64,000 nt of DNA from Streptomyces sp. NBC_00102 (GTDB lineage Bacteria > Actinomycetota > Actinomycetes > Streptomycetales > Streptomycetaceae), in NCBI RefSeq assembly GCF_026343115.1, contig NZ_JAPEMC010000001.1, positions 2,046,001 to 2,110,000 of the forward strand, given 5' to 3'. Position numbers and translations under genes: made by a program. This document shows, piece after piece, positions 42,688-52,562 of this stretch. Numbering within the stretch: the stretch's first letter is position 1; the number at the start of each line of letters is the position of its first letter. The notes under the pieces were generated by a model. That model searched no databases. It had not been told where the DNA came from and worked only from the letters and a program-made list of their open reading frames with translations.

Positions 42688-43079
42688 CCGACCGGCCTCT
42701 CGGAAAGAGTGTCCGCCCCCTCCCCCGACACCTTCCGGGCCAGCGCCTCGCGCACTCCGGTGAGGCGGGCGATCTCCGCGTCCAGGGCGGCGAGCCGTTG
42801 GCCGACGACTCCGGGCGATCCTGGCTCGGTGGAGGTGCAGCGCACCGGACGGCCCGAGGTCAGCAGGTGGAGGCGGTCGGCGCAGGCGTGTACGTCCGCC
42901 ACGGTGAATCCGGCGGCGAGCAGCTCCCGGATGACGCGGACCCGTGCGATGTCCTCGGAGCCGTACTCCCGTTGGCCGGAGGAGGTCCGGGCGGGCGGGG
43001 CGAGCAGGCCGCGCTGCTCGTAGAAGCGCAGGGCCCGTGGGGTCGTTCCCGCCGCCGCTGCCGCGTCTCCGATCCGCAT
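42645..43079 (-). CDS. MerR-family transcriptional regulator
   Basis: 144 residues from ATG 43079, with GGAGG nine bases upstream. The winged helix-turn-helix is clear: MRIGDAAAAAGTTPRALRFYEQRGLL and REYGSEDIARVRVIRELLAAGFTV. A dimerising helix follows (VGQRLAALDAEIARLTGVREALAR). Only one Cys is present (VRCTST), so the metal-binding pattern of CueR or ZntR is absent; a redox or organic ligand is more likely. It lies directly downstream of the medium-chain reductase on the same strand, a usual setting for MerR regulators of quinone reductases. Confidence 0.92.
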   Translation of the reverse strand: MRIGDAAAAAGTTPRALRFYEQRGLLAPPARTSSGQREYGSEDIARVRVIRELLAAGFTVADVHACADRLHLLTSGRPVRCTSTEPGSPGVVGQRLAALDAEIARLTGVREALARKVSGEGADTLSERPVGHTVISSGAANRKS

Positions 43080-43132
43080 TCCGCACCGCCTCCGCGTTGG
43101 GGCTCCGGGGGACCACGCCCCGTGCGCCGCAC

Positions 43133-44164
43133 TCACGAGAACACTTCCACCACGGCCCCGCCGAAATGCCCTCCCTCGACGAGTTGTTGGAAGGCGAGTG
43201 GGGCGTTCTCCAGCCCCGCGACGGCGGTGTACGGGAAGCGGATCGCGCCCGAGCGCAGCCAGGCGCCGAACCGCCGGGTCCACTCCGCGTCGACGTCCGG
43301 GTGGTCGCCGCCGGCGTATCCGCGTACCGAGACACCCTTCACGATCAGCCGGTACGTGTCGATCTCGGCGGGTGCGCTGCCTCCGCCGCGCCGGGCGTCC
43401 AACTGCCCCGAGAGCGCGCCGACGAGGGCGAACCGGGCGCCGGGCCGGGCCGCGTCCACCGCCGCCGTGAGCTGTTCGCCGCCGACGAGGTCCAGCAGCA
43501 CGTCGATGCCCTCGGGCGCCGCCTTGGCCAACTGTCCGGCGAAGTCCCCGGCGCCGCGCACCACGACGGCGTCGTAACCGAGTTCGGCCACCAGCCGTTC
43601 GGCCTTCGCGGGCGAGCCGGTGGTACCGACGACGCGGCCCGCGCCCAGCAGCCGGGCGATCTGCCCGGCGAGGGTGCCGACCGCCCCGGCCGCCCCGGTG
43701 ACGAGGACGGTGTCGCCGGAGCGGACCTCGGCGAGCCGGGTCAGCGCGCCGTACGCCGATGAGCCCTGGGCGAGGTACGCGACCGGGTCGGGCAGCTCCT
43801 CGCCCAGCGGCAGCACCTGATCGCCGGGGAGTACGGCGTACTCCCGCCAGCCGAGCAGATGCGTCACCAGGTCGCCCGGCCGCAACGGGCCGCCGTCCGG
43901 CGCGGAGACGACCTCGCCCACCGCCGGCCCGATGACGGTGTCGCCGCCACGCAGCGGAGGCAGCGGGACCCCGTCGTTCTCGGTGCCCATCAGGGTGCGC
44001 AGCCCGGCGAACAGGGCGAAGTGGCTGTTGCGAACCAGCACTTCGCCGGGACCGGGCTGCGGGATCGGAGTCTCGGCGAGGGTGAAGTGCTGGGCCTCGG
44101 GCAGCCCGTCGGGCGTCACGGCGAGGCGGATCTCGCGGGAGGTACGGGGCAGTTCGGCGGACAT
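43133..44164 (-). CDS. NADP-dependent medium-chain oxidoreductase (quinone / enone reductase type)
   Basis: 343 residues from ATG 44164. The GroES-like N-terminal half (ETPIPQPGPGEVLVRNSHFALF, GTENDGVPLPPLRGGD) lacks the zinc ligands of alcohol dehydrogenases. The Rossmann half has VLVTGAAGAVGTLAGQIA (nucleotide-binding AAGAVG), VVGTTGSPAKAERLV and VLLDLVGGEQLTAAV. It resembles the leukotriene B4 12-hydroxydehydrogenase / prostaglandin reductase branch, reducing alpha,beta-unsaturated carbonyls with NADPH. The MerR gene 53 bp downstream is the likely regulator. Confidence 0.9.
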   Translation of the reverse strand: MSAELPRTSREIRLAVTPDGLPEAQHFTLAETPIPQPGPGEVLVRNSHFALFAGLRTLMGTENDGVPLPPLRGGDTVIGPAVGEVVSAPDGGPLRPGDLVTHLLGWREYAVLPGDQVLPLGEELPDPVAYLAQGSSAYGALTRLAEVRSGDTVLVTGAAGAVGTLAGQIARLLGAGRVVGTTGSPAKAERLVAELGYDAVVVRGAGDFAGQLAKAAPEGIDVLLDLVGGEQLTAAVDAARPGARFALVGALSGQLDARRGGGSAPAEIDTYRLIVKGVSVRGYAGGDHPDVDAEWTRRFGAWLRSGAIRFPYTAVAGLENAPLAFQQLVEGGHFGGAVVEVFS

Positions 44165-44350
44165 CGCGGGCTCCTGGCGTTCGCGGGTCGGCGGGCGGCG
44201 GGGCGTACCCGTCGCCCAACGGGTGTGCGGACGCTAGCCCTTGACCCGCACGTCAGGGTCAAGCCCGGCGGTGGGGCCGAGCCTGGCTCCCCGGTCCGGT
44301 GCAGGTCGGGCATGCTGAGCCGGTCCGCCCACGCCCGCCACCCCTCAGAC

Positions 44351-44436
44351 CCGCCCGGCCCTTCAGCCGACCGGCCGGAACGCTCGGACCCACCCGGCCC
44401 GCCCGGCCCCTCAGCCGGCCGGCCCGGCCCCTCAGG
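44351..44436. repeat. GC-rich spacer repeats CCCGGCCCYTCAGSC
   Basis: Three imperfect copies of a roughly 20-base unit lie immediately upstream of the phosphatase-like stop codon in plus coordinates; the GGCCGG segments can form hairpins and may terminate that transcript. Confidence 0.5.
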
Positions 44437-45211
44437 CCAGCCCCGCCGCGTCCAGCAGGTACTCCGTGAGCGGGTCGTAGTGGCGCGGGTCGGGCACGTT
44501 GTCGTCCAGTGGGACGGTGACCAGGAGGGAGCCCTCGGCCTCGCCGAGGAAGAGGGCGGGGTCGTTGCAGTCGGCGTAGCCGATGGCGTCGAGTCCGCGT
44601 CCGCCCGCGCAGCCGGCCCAGCCGTGGTCGGCGAGGACCAGGTCGGGTTGGGGGCGGCCCTCGCGTTCCAGGCCGTCCAGGATGGCGGCCATCGGGGCCG
44701 GGGAGTGGGTGTGCCAGAGGGACGCGCCGTGTTCCAGCACTGCGACTCCGGCGAACTGGACGACGTTGCCCTCGTCGGCGCGCAGCCCCGCCGGGACGGT
44801 GATGATCTCGCAGCCCGCCGTGCGGAGCGCGTCCGCCGTCCTGCGGTGCACGTCGAGGAGGCCGCCGGGGTGGCCGGTGGCGACGAGGACGCTCTCGGTG
44901 TCGGCCACCGCCTTGCGCAGGCGTTCCGCCATCCGGTCGAGTGCGTCGACGGTCAGTTCGGGGTCGATGGTGTCCTGGCCGAAGCGGTGGGCCGGGTCGT
45001 CGATGACCCCGCAGCGCTCCGCCATGACGGCGAGGACGTCCTGTTCGTCGGTCCAGCGGTCGCCGAGTTCCAGCCCGAGCCAGTAGTGGCGGTCTCCGTT
45101 GGCGAGCGCCCGGTAGTGCGCGAGGTTGTTGTCGCGGGGCGTGGCCACGTCGCCGGCGATGCGGGTACGGACGAGGTGGTCGGTGAGTTCGGCGCGGCTG
45201 GGTATCGGCAT
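44432..45211 (-). CDS. Conserved protein annotated in Streptomyces as a phosphatase-like protein
   Basis: 259 residues from ATG 45211 (MPIPSRAELTDHLV); ATG 45220 is possible and the ribosome site is weak for both. Visible conserved segments are RDNNLAHYRALANGD, SVLVATGHPGGLLDVHRR, NVVQFAGVAVLEHGASLWHTHSP, DLVLADHGWAGCAGGRG and VTVPLDDNVPDPRHYDPL. The His and Asp residues in GHPGG, HTHSP and ADHGWAG could bind a metal. It is a single soluble domain with no signal. I recognise the family by its place beside acyl-CoA carboxylase genes in Streptomyces genomes but cannot name its reaction. Confidence 0.7.
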   Translation of the reverse strand: MPIPSRAELTDHLVRTRIAGDVATPRDNNLAHYRALANGDRHYWLGLELGDRWTDEQDVLAVMAERCGVIDDPAHRFGQDTIDPELTVDALDRMAERLRKAVADTESVLVATGHPGGLLDVHRRTADALRTAGCEIITVPAGLRADEGNVVQFAGVAVLEHGASLWHTHSPAPMAAILDGLEREGRPQPDLVLADHGWAGCAGGRGLDAIGYADCNDPALFLGEAEGSLLVTVPLDDNVPDPRHYDPLTEYLLDAAGLA

Positions 45212-45292
45212 GGCGCCCATTCTGCCGTCACCGGTGCGCGCCACGCCCGGCATCTCGTACCCCGGAACCGGTGCGGGGGCACGCTGCGGCGC

Positions 45293-45913
45293 TCAGCGCC
45301 CGTCGGCCGCCGCCGCGAAGGCGCCCCTGGCCAGCCGGTGCAGCAGCTTCGCGGTCGCCGCGCGGTCCGGGAGGGCTTCGGGGCGGACGAGGCGCGGGGT
45401 GGAGTTCAGCAGGCCGAAGACGGCGTGCACGGTGACGCGGGCCTCGGCCTCGGTGAGGGCGGGGTAGCGGGAGCGGGCGACGGAGACCCAGATCTCGACG
45501 TATTCGCGCTGGAGGCGGCGTACCCGCTTGCGGTCGGCGTCACGCAGGCGGTCCAGCTCGCGGTCGTGCAGGGTGATCAGGGGGCGGTCGTCGAGGGCGA
45601 AGTCGATGTGGCCCTCGATGAGCGCGTCGAGCAGGGCGTCCGGGGAGCTGTCCGGTGCGGCTGCATCCTCTTCGACCCGCAGTCGGCCGCCGGTCAGCAG
45701 GCGTTCGCTGATGCCCACCAGCAGTTCGGAGAGCATCGCGTCCTTGCCGGGGAAGTGCCGGTAGAGGCCGGGGCCGCTGATGCCCACGGCGGCGCCTATC
45801 TCGTCGACGCCGACGCCGTGGAAGCCGCGCTCGGCGAAGAGGAGTGCGGCCTCCCGGAGGATCTGCTCGCGGCGGGCGGCTCCCGCGACGCGGGCGGTGG
45901 CATGGGTGCTCAT
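45293..45913 (-). CDS. TetR-family repressor of the adjacent acyl-CoA operon
   Basis: 206 residues from ATG 45913. The DNA-binding domain is standard: ARREQILREAALLFAERGFHGVGVDEIGAAVGISGPGLYRHFPGKDAML. The C-terminal ligand domain is helical (LRDADRKRVRRLQREYVEIWV, ARVTVHAVFGLLNST). It is divergent from the carboxyltransferase gene across 122 bp containing two matching operator-like copies. The predicted effector is an acyl-CoA intermediate of the pathway the operon encodes. Confidence 0.92.
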   Translation of the reverse strand: MSTHATARVAGAARREQILREAALLFAERGFHGVGVDEIGAAVGISGPGLYRHFPGKDAMLSELLVGISERLLTGGRLRVEEDAAAPDSSPDALLDALIEGHIDFALDDRPLITLHDRELDRLRDADRKRVRRLQREYVEIWVSVARSRYPALTEAEARVTVHAVFGLLNSTPRLVRPEALPDRAATAKLLHRLARGAFAAAADGR

Positions 45914-45936
45914 GAGGATTGATTCTAGACAGGGTC

Positions 45937-45982
45937 GTTAGCGCTCGTTAACCTGAGGCCGTTCGCGTTAACGCTCATTAAC
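45937..45982. promoter_or_regulatory. Two TetR operators, GTTARCGCTCRTTAAC
   Basis: Copies at 45937-45952 and 45967-45982 match at 14 of 16 bases, spaced 30 bp apart. Each has TTA/TAA half-sites around GCGCTC, as usual for TetR repressors of fatty and branched acyl-CoA genes. They lie between the repressor and the operon start at 46036. Confidence 0.75.
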
Positions 45983-46035
45983 CGCTCGGCGGGGGTCACG
46001 AGCCCCACCGGTCACGGGGATGGAGGCTCGACACG

Positions 46036-47673
46036 ATGCAGCCGGCACCGGCACCACAGGCACCGGTCCTTCTCAGCGCGGCCGATCCCGCCTCCGAAGC
46101 CTGGCGGGCCAACGAGGCGGCGCACCGCGCGCTCGCCGACGAGCTGCGCGCCCGGCTCGCCTCGGCCCGGCTCGGCGGGGGCGAGAAGGCACGCGCCCGC
46201 CATGTGGCGCGCGGCAAGCTGCTGCCCCGGGACCGGGTGGACACGCTGCTCGATCCCGGTTCGCCCTTCCTGGAGCTGGCGCCGCTGGCCGCCGAGGGGC
46301 TGTACGGCGGCGCCGCGCCTGCCGCCGGGGTGGTGGCGGGTATCGGCCGGGTGAGCGGCCGGGAGTGCGTGATCGTCGCCAACGACGCGACCGTCAAGGG
46401 CGGCACGTACTACCCGATGACCGTGAAGAAGCATCTGCGGGCGCAGGAGGTGGCGCTGGAGAACCGTCTCCCCTGCCTCTACCTCGTGGACTCGGGCGGC
46501 GCCTTCCTGCCGATGCAGGACGAGGTGTTCCCGGACCGCGACCACTTCGGGCGGATCTTCTTCAACCAGGCGCGGATGTCGGCCGCCGGCGTCCCGCAGA
46601 TCGCGGCGGTGCTGGGTTCCTGCACGGCGGGCGGTGCGTACGTCCCCGCGATGAGCGACGAGGCGGTCATCGTGCGCGGCCAGGGCACGATCTTCCTCGG
46701 CGGCCCGCCGCTGGTGAAGGCGGCGACGGGCGAGGTCGTCACGGCGGAGGAGCTGGGCGGCGGCGAGGTCCACTCGCGCACGTCCGGGGTCACCGACCAC
46801 CTCGCCGAGGACGACGCGCACGCACTGCGGATCGTACGGAACATCGTGGCGACGCTCCCGGCGCGCGGGGCGCTGCCGTGGACGGTGCGCCCGGCCGAGG
46901 AGCCGAAGGCGGACCCGGCGGGGCTGTACGGCGCGGTGCCGGTCGACTCCCGTACCCCGTACGACGTGCGCGAGGTGATCGCCCGGGTGGTGGACGGGTC
47001 GCGGTTCGCGGAGTTCAAGGCGGAGTACGGCCAGACGCTGGTCACCGGGTTCGCGCACGTCCACGGGCATCCGGTGGGGATCGTCGCCAACAACGGCATC
47101 CTGTTCTCCGAATCGGCCCAGAAGGGCGCGCACTTCATCGAGCTGTGCGACCAGCGGGGCATCCCGCTGGTCTTCCTGCAGAACATCTCCGGCTTCATGG
47201 TCGGCAAGGCGTACGAGGCCGGGGGCATCGCGAAGCACGGCGCGAAGATGGTCACCGCCGTGGCGACCACCCGGGTGCCGAAGCTGACGGTCGTCGTCGG
47301 CGGTTCGTACGGCGCGGGCAACTACTCCATGTGCGGCCGGGCCTACTCGCCCCGCTTCCTGTGGATGTGGCCCAACGCCAAGATCTCGGTGATGGGCGGC
47401 GAACAGGCCGCCTCCGTGCTCGCCACGGTCAAGCGCGACCAGCTCGGCGACGACTGGAGCGCGGAGGACGAGGAGGCGTTCAAGGCGCCGGTCCGCGCCC
47501 AGTACGAGGAGCAGGGCAACGCCTACTACGCGACCGCCCGGCTCTGGGACGACGGGGTGATCGACCCGGCGGACACCCGGCAGGTGCTCGGCCTGGCGCT
47601 GACCGCGTGTGCCAACGCCCCGCTCCCCGAGCGGAATCCGGCGGACCCGGGCTTCGGCATCTTCCGGATGTGA
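46036..47673 (+). CDS. accD1: Acyl-CoA carboxylase, carboxyltransferase (beta) subunit
   Basis: 545 residues from ATG 46036, with GGAGG nine bases upstream. The biotin-dependent carboxyltransferase halves are clear: [23 protein letters not shown] and [15 protein letters not shown] in the N half, and [47 protein letters not shown] and [12 protein letters not shown] in the C half. The GAGNYxMCGRAY pattern is that of methylcrotonoyl-CoA carboxylases. With the HMG-CoA lyase and acyl-CoA dehydrogenase downstream, the natural reading is 3-methylcrotonyl-CoA carboxylation in leucine/isovalerate degradation. First gene of a four-gene operon under TetR control. Confidence 0.92.
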   Translation: MQPAPAPQAPVLLSAADPASEAWRANEAAHRALADELRARLASARLGGGEKARARHVARGKLLPRDRVDTLLDPGSPFLELAPLAAEGLYGGAAPAAGVVAGIGRVSGRECVIVANDATVKGGTYYPMTVKKHLRAQEVALENRLPCLYLVDSGGAFLPMQDEVFPDRDHFGRIFFNQARMSAAGVPQIAAVLGSCTAGGAYVPAMSDEAVIVRGQGTIFLGGPPLVKAATGEVVTAEELGGGEVHSRTSGVTDHLAEDDAHALRIVRNIVATLPARGALPWTVRPAEEPKADPAGLYGAVPVDSRTPYDVREVIARVVDGSRFAEFKAEYGQTLVTGFAHVHGHPVGIVANNGILFSESAQKGAHFIELCDQRGIPLVFLQNISGFMVGKAYEAGGIAKHGAKMVTAVATTRVPKLTVVVGGSYGAGNYSMCGRAYSPRFLWMWPNAKISVMGGEQAASVLATVKRDQLGDDWSAEDEEAFKAPVRAQYEEQGNAYYATARLWDDGVIDPADTRQVLGLALTACANAPLPERNPADPGFGIFRM

Positions 47674-47714
47674 ACGAGCGAAATCGTACGGGCGAGAGGA
47701 AGAGAGGGACGTCC

Positions 47715-49691
47715 ATGTTCAGCACGGTGCTGGTCGCCAACCGGGGTGAGATCGCCGTCCGGGTCATCCGGACGCTGCGCGCCCTCGGCGTCCGGTCGGT
47801 CGCCGTCTTCAGCGACGCGGACGCAGGGGCGCGGCACGTACGGGAGGCGGACACGGCGGTACGGATCGGCCCGGCGCCCGCCGCCCGGAGCTACCTCAGC
47901 GTGCCCGCGCTGCTGGAGGCGGCCCGCCGCACGGGGGCCGAGGCGGTCCATCCGGGGTACGGCTTCCTCGCGGAGAACGCCGCCTTCGCCCGCGCGTGCG
48001 CGGAGGCCGGGCTCGTCTTCATCGGGCCGCCCGCCGAGGCGATCTCCCTGATGGGAGACAAGATCCGGGCCAAGGAGACGGTCGCGGCGGCCGGGGTGCC
48101 GGTGGTCCCCGGTTCCTCCGGCAGCGGCCTCACCGACATCCAACTCGCCGACGCGGCGCGGGAGATCGGACTGCCGGTGCTGCTGAAGCCCTCGGCGGGC
48201 GGCGGCGGCAAGGGCATGCGGCTGGTGCACGACCAGGCGCTGCTCGCCGAGGAGATCGCGGGGGCCCGCCGCGAGGCGACGGCCTCCTTCGGCGACGACA
48301 CGCTGCTGGTGGAGCGGTGGATCCAGCGCCCCCGGCACATCGAGATCCAGGTGCTGGCGGACGCCCACGGCAACGTGGTCCACCTCGGCGAGCGCGAGTG
48401 CTCGCTCCAGCGCCGCCACCAGAAGGTGATCGAGGAGGCGCCGTCGGTGCTGCTCGACGCGGAGACCCGGGCGGCGATGGGCGAGGCGGCGGTGCGCGCG
48501 GCCCGCTCCTGCGGCTATGTCGGCGCGGGCACGGTCGAGTTCATCGTGCCGGGCGGCGACCCGTCCGCGTACTGCTTCATGGAGATGAACACCCGGCTCC
48601 AGGTCGAGCACCCCGTCACCGAGCTGATCACCGGGCTCGACCTGGTGGAATGGCAGCTGCGCGTCGCGTCCGGCGAGCACCTCCCGTACGCACAGACCGA
48701 CATCACCTTCACCGGGCACGCCGTGGAGGCCCGGATCTGCGCCGAGGACCCGGCGCGCGGCTTCCTGCCCTCCGGCGGCACCGTGCTCGCCCTGGACGAA
48801 CCGCAGGGCGGGGGCGTGCGCACCGACTCCGGGCTGAGCGAGGGCACGGAGGTCGGTTCGCTGTACGACCCGATGCTGTCGAAGGTCATCGCGTACGGCC
48901 CCGACCGGGCGACCGCCCTGCGCCGGCTGCGGGCGGCCCTCGCGGACACGGCGATCCTGGGCGTACCGACCAACGCCGGTTTCCTGCGCCGCCTGTTGGC
49001 CCATCCGGCGGTGGTGGCGGGCGAGCTCGACACGGGGCTGGTGGAGCGGGAGGCGGCGGGGCTGGTCCCGGACGGCGTACCGGACGAGGTGTACGCGGCG
49101 GCAGCGGCCGTACGGGGTGCGGCGCTGGCCCCGGTCCCGGACGCGAGCGGGTGGACCGACCCGTTCTCCGTACCGAACGGCTGGCGCACCGGCGGCTCCC
49201 CCGCCCCGCTCGGCTTTCCGCTGCGGGTGGCCGGCCAGGACCCGGTGGTGCGCGAGGCGCCCCCGGGTGCGGCGGTCGGCCCGGACCGGGTGACCGTCGA
49301 ACTCGACGGCCTGGTCCACCACTTCAGGCGCGCCGGGCAGTGGCTCGGCCGCGACGGCGACACCTGGCAGGTACGGGACCACGACCCGGTGGAGGCGTCC
49401 CTGAGCGGGGCGGCCCGCGCGGGCGCGGACACCCTCGCGGCGCCGATGCCGGGCACGGTCACGGTGGTCAAGGTGGCGGTCGGGGACGCGGTGTCGGCGG
49501 GGCAGGCGCTGCTGGTGGTCGAGGCGATGAAGATGGAGCACGTCATCTCCGCGCCGCACGCCGGGACCGTCACCGGACTGGACGTCTCGCCCGGGGCCAC
49601 CGTCGCCATGGACCAGGTGCTGGCCGTGGTCGCACCGGACACCGCAGCGGAGCCGCCGGCGGCCCCCGCCGACGCGGAGAGGCAGTCATGA
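47715..49691 (+). CDS. accA1: Acyl-CoA carboxylase alpha subunit (biotin carboxylase + biotin carrier)
   Basis: 658 residues from ATG 47715, with GAGGGA upstream. The biotin carboxylase opens with [19 protein letters not shown], has the glycine-rich ATP loop [16 protein letters not shown], and the catalytic stretch [16 protein letters not shown]. The C-terminal biotinyl domain carries the modified lysine in [12 protein letters not shown]-dependent carboxylation of biotin here feeds the carboxyltransferase encoded just upstream (41-bp gap). The next gene's ATG overlaps this stop by four bases. Assignment as the methylcrotonyl-CoA enzyme rests on the operon. Confidence 0.94.
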   Translation: MFSTVLVANRGEIAVRVIRTLRALGVRSVAVFSDADAGARHVREADTAVRIGPAPAARSYLSVPALLEAARRTGAEAVHPGYGFLAENAAFARACAEAGLVFIGPPAEAISLMGDKIRAKETVAAAGVPVVPGSSGSGLTDIQLADAAREIGLPVLLKPSAGGGGKGMRLVHDQALLAEEIAGARREATASFGDDTLLVERWIQRPRHIEIQVLADAHGNVVHLGERECSLQRRHQKVIEEAPSVLLDAETRAAMGEAAVRAARSCGYVGAGTVEFIVPGGDPSAYCFMEMNTRLQVEHPVTELITGLDLVEWQLRVASGEHLPYAQTDITFTGHAVEARICAEDPARGFLPSGGTVLALDEPQGGGVRTDSGLSEGTEVGSLYDPMLSKVIAYGPDRATALRRLRAALADTAILGVPTNAGFLRRLLAHPAVVAGELDTGLVEREAAGLVPDGVPDEVYAAAAAVRGAALAPVPDASGWTDPFSVPNGWRTGGSPAPLGFPLRVAGQDPVVREAPPGAAVGPDRVTVELDGLVHHFRRAGQWLGRDGDTWQVRDHDPVEASLSGAARAGADTLAAPMPGTVTVVKVAVGDAVSAGQALLVVEAMKMEHVISAPHAGTVTGLDVSPGATVAMDQVLAVVAPDTAAEPPAAPADAERQS

Positions 49692-50716
49692 CCACCCCCG
49701 AACGGAACACCCCCGAACGACCCGCCCTGCCGATGACCGTCGCCGCGCAGGACCTGCCCGCCCGGGTCCGCATCCACGAAGTGGGCGCGCGCGACGGGCT
49801 GCAGAACGAGAAGGCGGTCGTACCGACCGCCGTGAAGGCCGAGTTCATCCACCGGCTCGCCGCCGCCGGGCTCACCACCATCGAGGCGACCAGCTTCGTC
49901 CACCCCAAGTGGGTCCCCCAACTCGCCGACGCGGAAGAGCTGTTCCCTATGCTCGGCGATCTTCCGGGGCCGGGCGGGGCCGGCGGGGTCGCGCTCCCCG
50001 TTCTCGTACCGAACGAACGCGGGCTCGACCGGGCGCTGGCGCTCGGGGCGCGGCGGATCGCGGTCTTCGGCTCGGCGACGGAGAGCTTCGCCGCCCGCAA
50101 CCTCAACCGGTCCGTCGCCGAGTCGCTGGCGATGTTCGAGCCGGTCGTGGCCCGGGCGAAGGAGGACCGGGTGCACGTGCGCGGCTACCTCTCGATGTGC
50201 TTCGGCGACCCGTGGGAGGGGCCGGTGCCGGTGCACCAGGTCGTCCGGGTGGCGAAGGCGCTGATGGATCTCGGCTGCGACGAGCTCTCCCTCGGCGACA
50301 CGATCGGTGTCGCCACCCCCGGCCACGTGCAGGCCCTGCTCGCCGAGCTGAACGAGGAGGGGGTGCGCACCGACACCATCGGCGTGCACTTCCACGACAC
50401 CTACGGCCAGGCCCTCTCCAACACGCTCGCCGCCCTCCAGCACGGGGTGACCACCGTCGACGCGTCGGCGGGTGGCCTCGGCGGCTGCCCGTACGCGAAG
50501 AGCGCCACCGGCAATCTCGCCACCGAGGACCTGGTGTGGATGCTCCGGGGCCTCGGCATCGACACCGGCGTCGACCTCGACGCCCTCACCGCCACCAGCG
50601 TGTGGCTGGCAGGGCGGTTGGGCCGCCCGAGCCCGTCCCGTACCGTCCGCGCGCTCTCGCCGACTCCGGCGCCGTCCCCCGCGTCCCCCGCGTCCCCCGC
50701 GTCCCCCGAGGAGTGA
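49688..50716 (+). CDS. Hydroxymethylglutaryl-CoA lyase
   Basis: 342 residues from ATG 49688, which overlaps the upstream stop (ATGA). The HMG-CoA lyase TIM barrel is shown by [19 protein letters not shown] (Arg-Asp catalytic pair), [49 protein letters not shown] (metal His) and the lyase signature with catalytic Cys in GGLGGCPYA. It splits HMG-CoA to acetoacetate and acetyl-CoA, the last step of leucine breakdown. The C-terminal 25 residues are a Pro/Ala/Ser-rich tail of ASP repeats with no known role. Confidence 0.94.
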   Translation: MTTPERNTPERPALPMTVAAQDLPARVRIHEVGARDGLQNEKAVVPTAVKAEFIHRLAAAGLTTIEATSFVHPKWVPQLADAEELFPMLGDLPGPGGAGGVALPVLVPNERGLDRALALGARRIAVFGSATESFAARNLNRSVAESLAMFEPVVARAKEDRVHVRGYLSMCFGDPWEGPVPVHQVVRVAKALMDLGCDELSLGDTIGVATPGHVQALLAELNEEGVRTDTIGVHFHDTYGQALSNTLAALQHGVTTVDASAGGLGGCPYAKSATGNLATEDLVWMLRGLGIDTGVDLDALTATSVWLAGRLGRPSPSRTVRALSPTPAPSPASPASPASPEE

Positions 50717-50724
50717 CCCGCACC

Positions 50725-51894
50725 ATGCCGCTGGACCACCGGCTCGCCGCCGAGCACGAGGAACTGCGCCGTACCGTCGAGGAGTTCGCCCACGAGGTGG
50801 TCGCCCCGAAGATCGGCGCCTTCTACGAACGCCATGAGTTCCCGTACGAGATCGTGCGGGAGATGGGGCGGATGGGCCTGTTCGGGCTGCCGTTCCCGGA
50901 GGAGTACGGCGGGATGGGCGGCGACTACCTCGCCCTCGGAATCGCCCTGGAGGAGCTGGCCCGGGTCGACTCCTCGGTGGCGATCACCCTGGAGGCGGGC
51001 GTCTCGCTGGGCGCCATGCCGGTGTACCGCTTCGGCACCGAGGAGCAGAAGCGACGGTGGCTGCCGAAACTCTGCTCGGGCGAGGCGCTGGGCGCGTTCG
51101 GGCTGACCGAACCCGACGGCGGCTCGGACGCGGGCGGCACCCGCACCACGGCGGTGCTGGACGAGGCGGCCGGCGAGTGGGTGATCAACGGCTCCAAGTG
51201 CTTCATCACCAACTCCGGTACGGACATCACCGAGCTGGTGACCGTGACGGCCGTGACCGGCCGCAAGGACGACGGCTCCCCGCGGATCTCCGCCATCGTC
51301 GTGCCGTCCGGCACTCCCGGCTTCACGGTCGCCGCCCCGTACTCCAAGGTCGGCTGGAACGCCTCCGACACCCGTGAGCTCTCCTTCGCCGACGTCCGCG
51401 TCCCGGCCGCCAACCTGCTCGGCGAGGAGGGCCGTGGGTACGCCCAGTTCCTCCGCATCCTCGACGAGGGCCGGATCGCGATCTCCGCCCTGGCGACCGG
51501 ACTGGCCCAGGGCTGCGTGGACGAGTCGGTGAAGTACGCCGCCGAGCGCCACGCCTTCGGCCGCCCGATCGGCGCCAACCAGGCCATCCAGTTCAAGATC
51601 GCCGACATGGAGACCCGCGCCCACATGGCCCGCGTCGGCTGGCGCGACGCGGCCTCCCGGCTGGTGGCCGGCGAGCCCTTCAAGAAGGAGGCGGCCATCG
51701 CGAAGCTCTACTCCTCGACCGTCGCCGTGGACAACGCCCGCGACGCCACCCAGATCCACGGCGGCTACGGCTTCATGAACGAGTACCCGGTCGCCCGCAT
51801 GTGGCGGGACTCCAAGATCCTGGAGATCGGCGAGGGCACGAGCGAGGTCCAGCGGATGCTGATCGCCCGGGAGTTGGGGCTGCCTGCGGCGTGA
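50725..51894 (+). CDS. Acyl-CoA dehydrogenase, isovaleryl-CoA dehydrogenase-like
   Basis: 389 residues from ATG 50725; GTG 50713 overlaps the preceding stop but sits directly on the Shine-Dalgarno, so the ATG 11 bases beyond GAGGAG is preferred. FAD motifs LGAFGLTEPDGGSDAGGT and VINGSKCFITNSG are present. The C-terminal helices have QIHGGYGFMNEYPVARMWRDSKI and IGEGTSEVQRMLIARELG, keeping the Glu of the EGT block. Its place after carboxylase and lyase genes suggests oxidation of isovaleryl-CoA, the first committed step of the same pathway. Last gene of the TetR-regulated operon. Confidence 0.92.
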   Translation: MPLDHRLAAEHEELRRTVEEFAHEVVAPKIGAFYERHEFPYEIVREMGRMGLFGLPFPEEYGGMGGDYLALGIALEELARVDSSVAITLEAGVSLGAMPVYRFGTEEQKRRWLPKLCSGEALGAFGLTEPDGGSDAGGTRTTAVLDEAAGEWVINGSKCFITNSGTDITELVTVTAVTGRKDDGSPRISAIVVPSGTPGFTVAAPYSKVGWNASDTRELSFADVRVPAANLLGEEGRGYAQFLRILDEGRIAISALATGLAQGCVDESVKYAAERHAFGRPIGANQAIQFKIADMETRAHMARVGWRDAASRLVAGEPFKKEAAIAKLYSSTVAVDNARDATQIHGGYGFMNEYPVARMWRDSKILEIGEGTSEVQRMLIARELGLPAA

Positions 51895-51949
51895 GGGCGG
51901 CGACGGTCCACCGCGCCCGGCGGCGGCCCGTCCCGGCCCGCGCCCGCCC

Positions 51950-52498
51950 TCAGCTCCCCGGCTCCGCGACGCGGCGGCGCACGTCGGCCGTCAGCTTCTC
52001 CAGCAGGCCGCTCAGGAGCGCGCGTTCGGTGTCGGTCAGGGAGGCGACGAGGGTGGCCTCCCTGCCGAGCACCGAGTCGACCGACCGCTCGATGACGGCC
52101 TGCCCCTCGTCCGTCAGAGAGACCATGACCGTGCGTCGGCCCGACTCCCCCGGCGACCGGCGTACGAGACCCTCGCGTTCGGCGCGGGCGACGCGCTGGG
52201 AGATCGCCCCGGCGGTCACCAGGGTGCGGTGGGCGAGTTCGCGGGTGCTGAGCGTGTAGGGCGGGCCGGAGCGGCGGATCACGGAGAGCAGGTCCAGGGT
52301 CGCGGCGTCGATCCCGGCGGCCCGCAGGACCCGGCCCCGGTCGTCCGCGAACAGCTTCGCGAGGCGCCAGAGGGGTGTCACGATCTCGATCGACTCGGTG
52401 GGGGTGCCGGGCCGTTCACGCCGCCAGGCGGCGGCGATCTGCGCGGCGGTGTGGAGCGGAAAGCCGTCACGGGCCATGTTCGGGAATTCGTCGGTCAT
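51950..52498 (-). CDS. MarR-family transcriptional regulator
   Basis: 182 residues from ATG 52498. The winged helix domain is visible in LDLLSVIRRSGPPYTLSTRELAHRTLVTAGAISQRVARAEREGLVRR with the beta-hairpin ESGRRTVMVSLTDEGQAVIER. Flanking helices (AAQIAAAWRRERPG, LLSGLLEKLTADVRRRV) form the dimer interface. It is divergent from a short-chain dehydrogenase, and a perfect 20-bp palindrome lies between the two starts, so it almost certainly represses itself and that enzyme. Confidence 0.94.
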   Translation of the reverse strand: MTDEFPNMARDGFPLHTAAQIAAAWRRERPGTPTESIEIVTPLWRLAKLFADDRGRVLRAAGIDAATLDLLSVIRRSGPPYTLSTRELAHRTLVTAGAISQRVARAEREGLVRRSPGESGRRTVMVSLTDEGQAVIERSVDSVLGREATLVASLTDTERALLSGLLEKLTADVRRRVAEPGS

Positions 52499-52523
52499 CC
52501 TGCGGTCCCCCTGACGGGTCGAC

Positions 52524-52543
52524 TACGTTTAGATCTAAACGTA
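52524..52543. promoter_or_regulatory. Perfect 20-bp palindromic MarR operator
   Basis: TACGTTTAGATCTAAACGTA is an exact palindrome centred between the divergent MarR and SDR genes, 19 bp upstream of the SDR ATG. Confidence 0.85.
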
Positions 52544-52562
52544 TCGCCGTTTGGAGGACATC

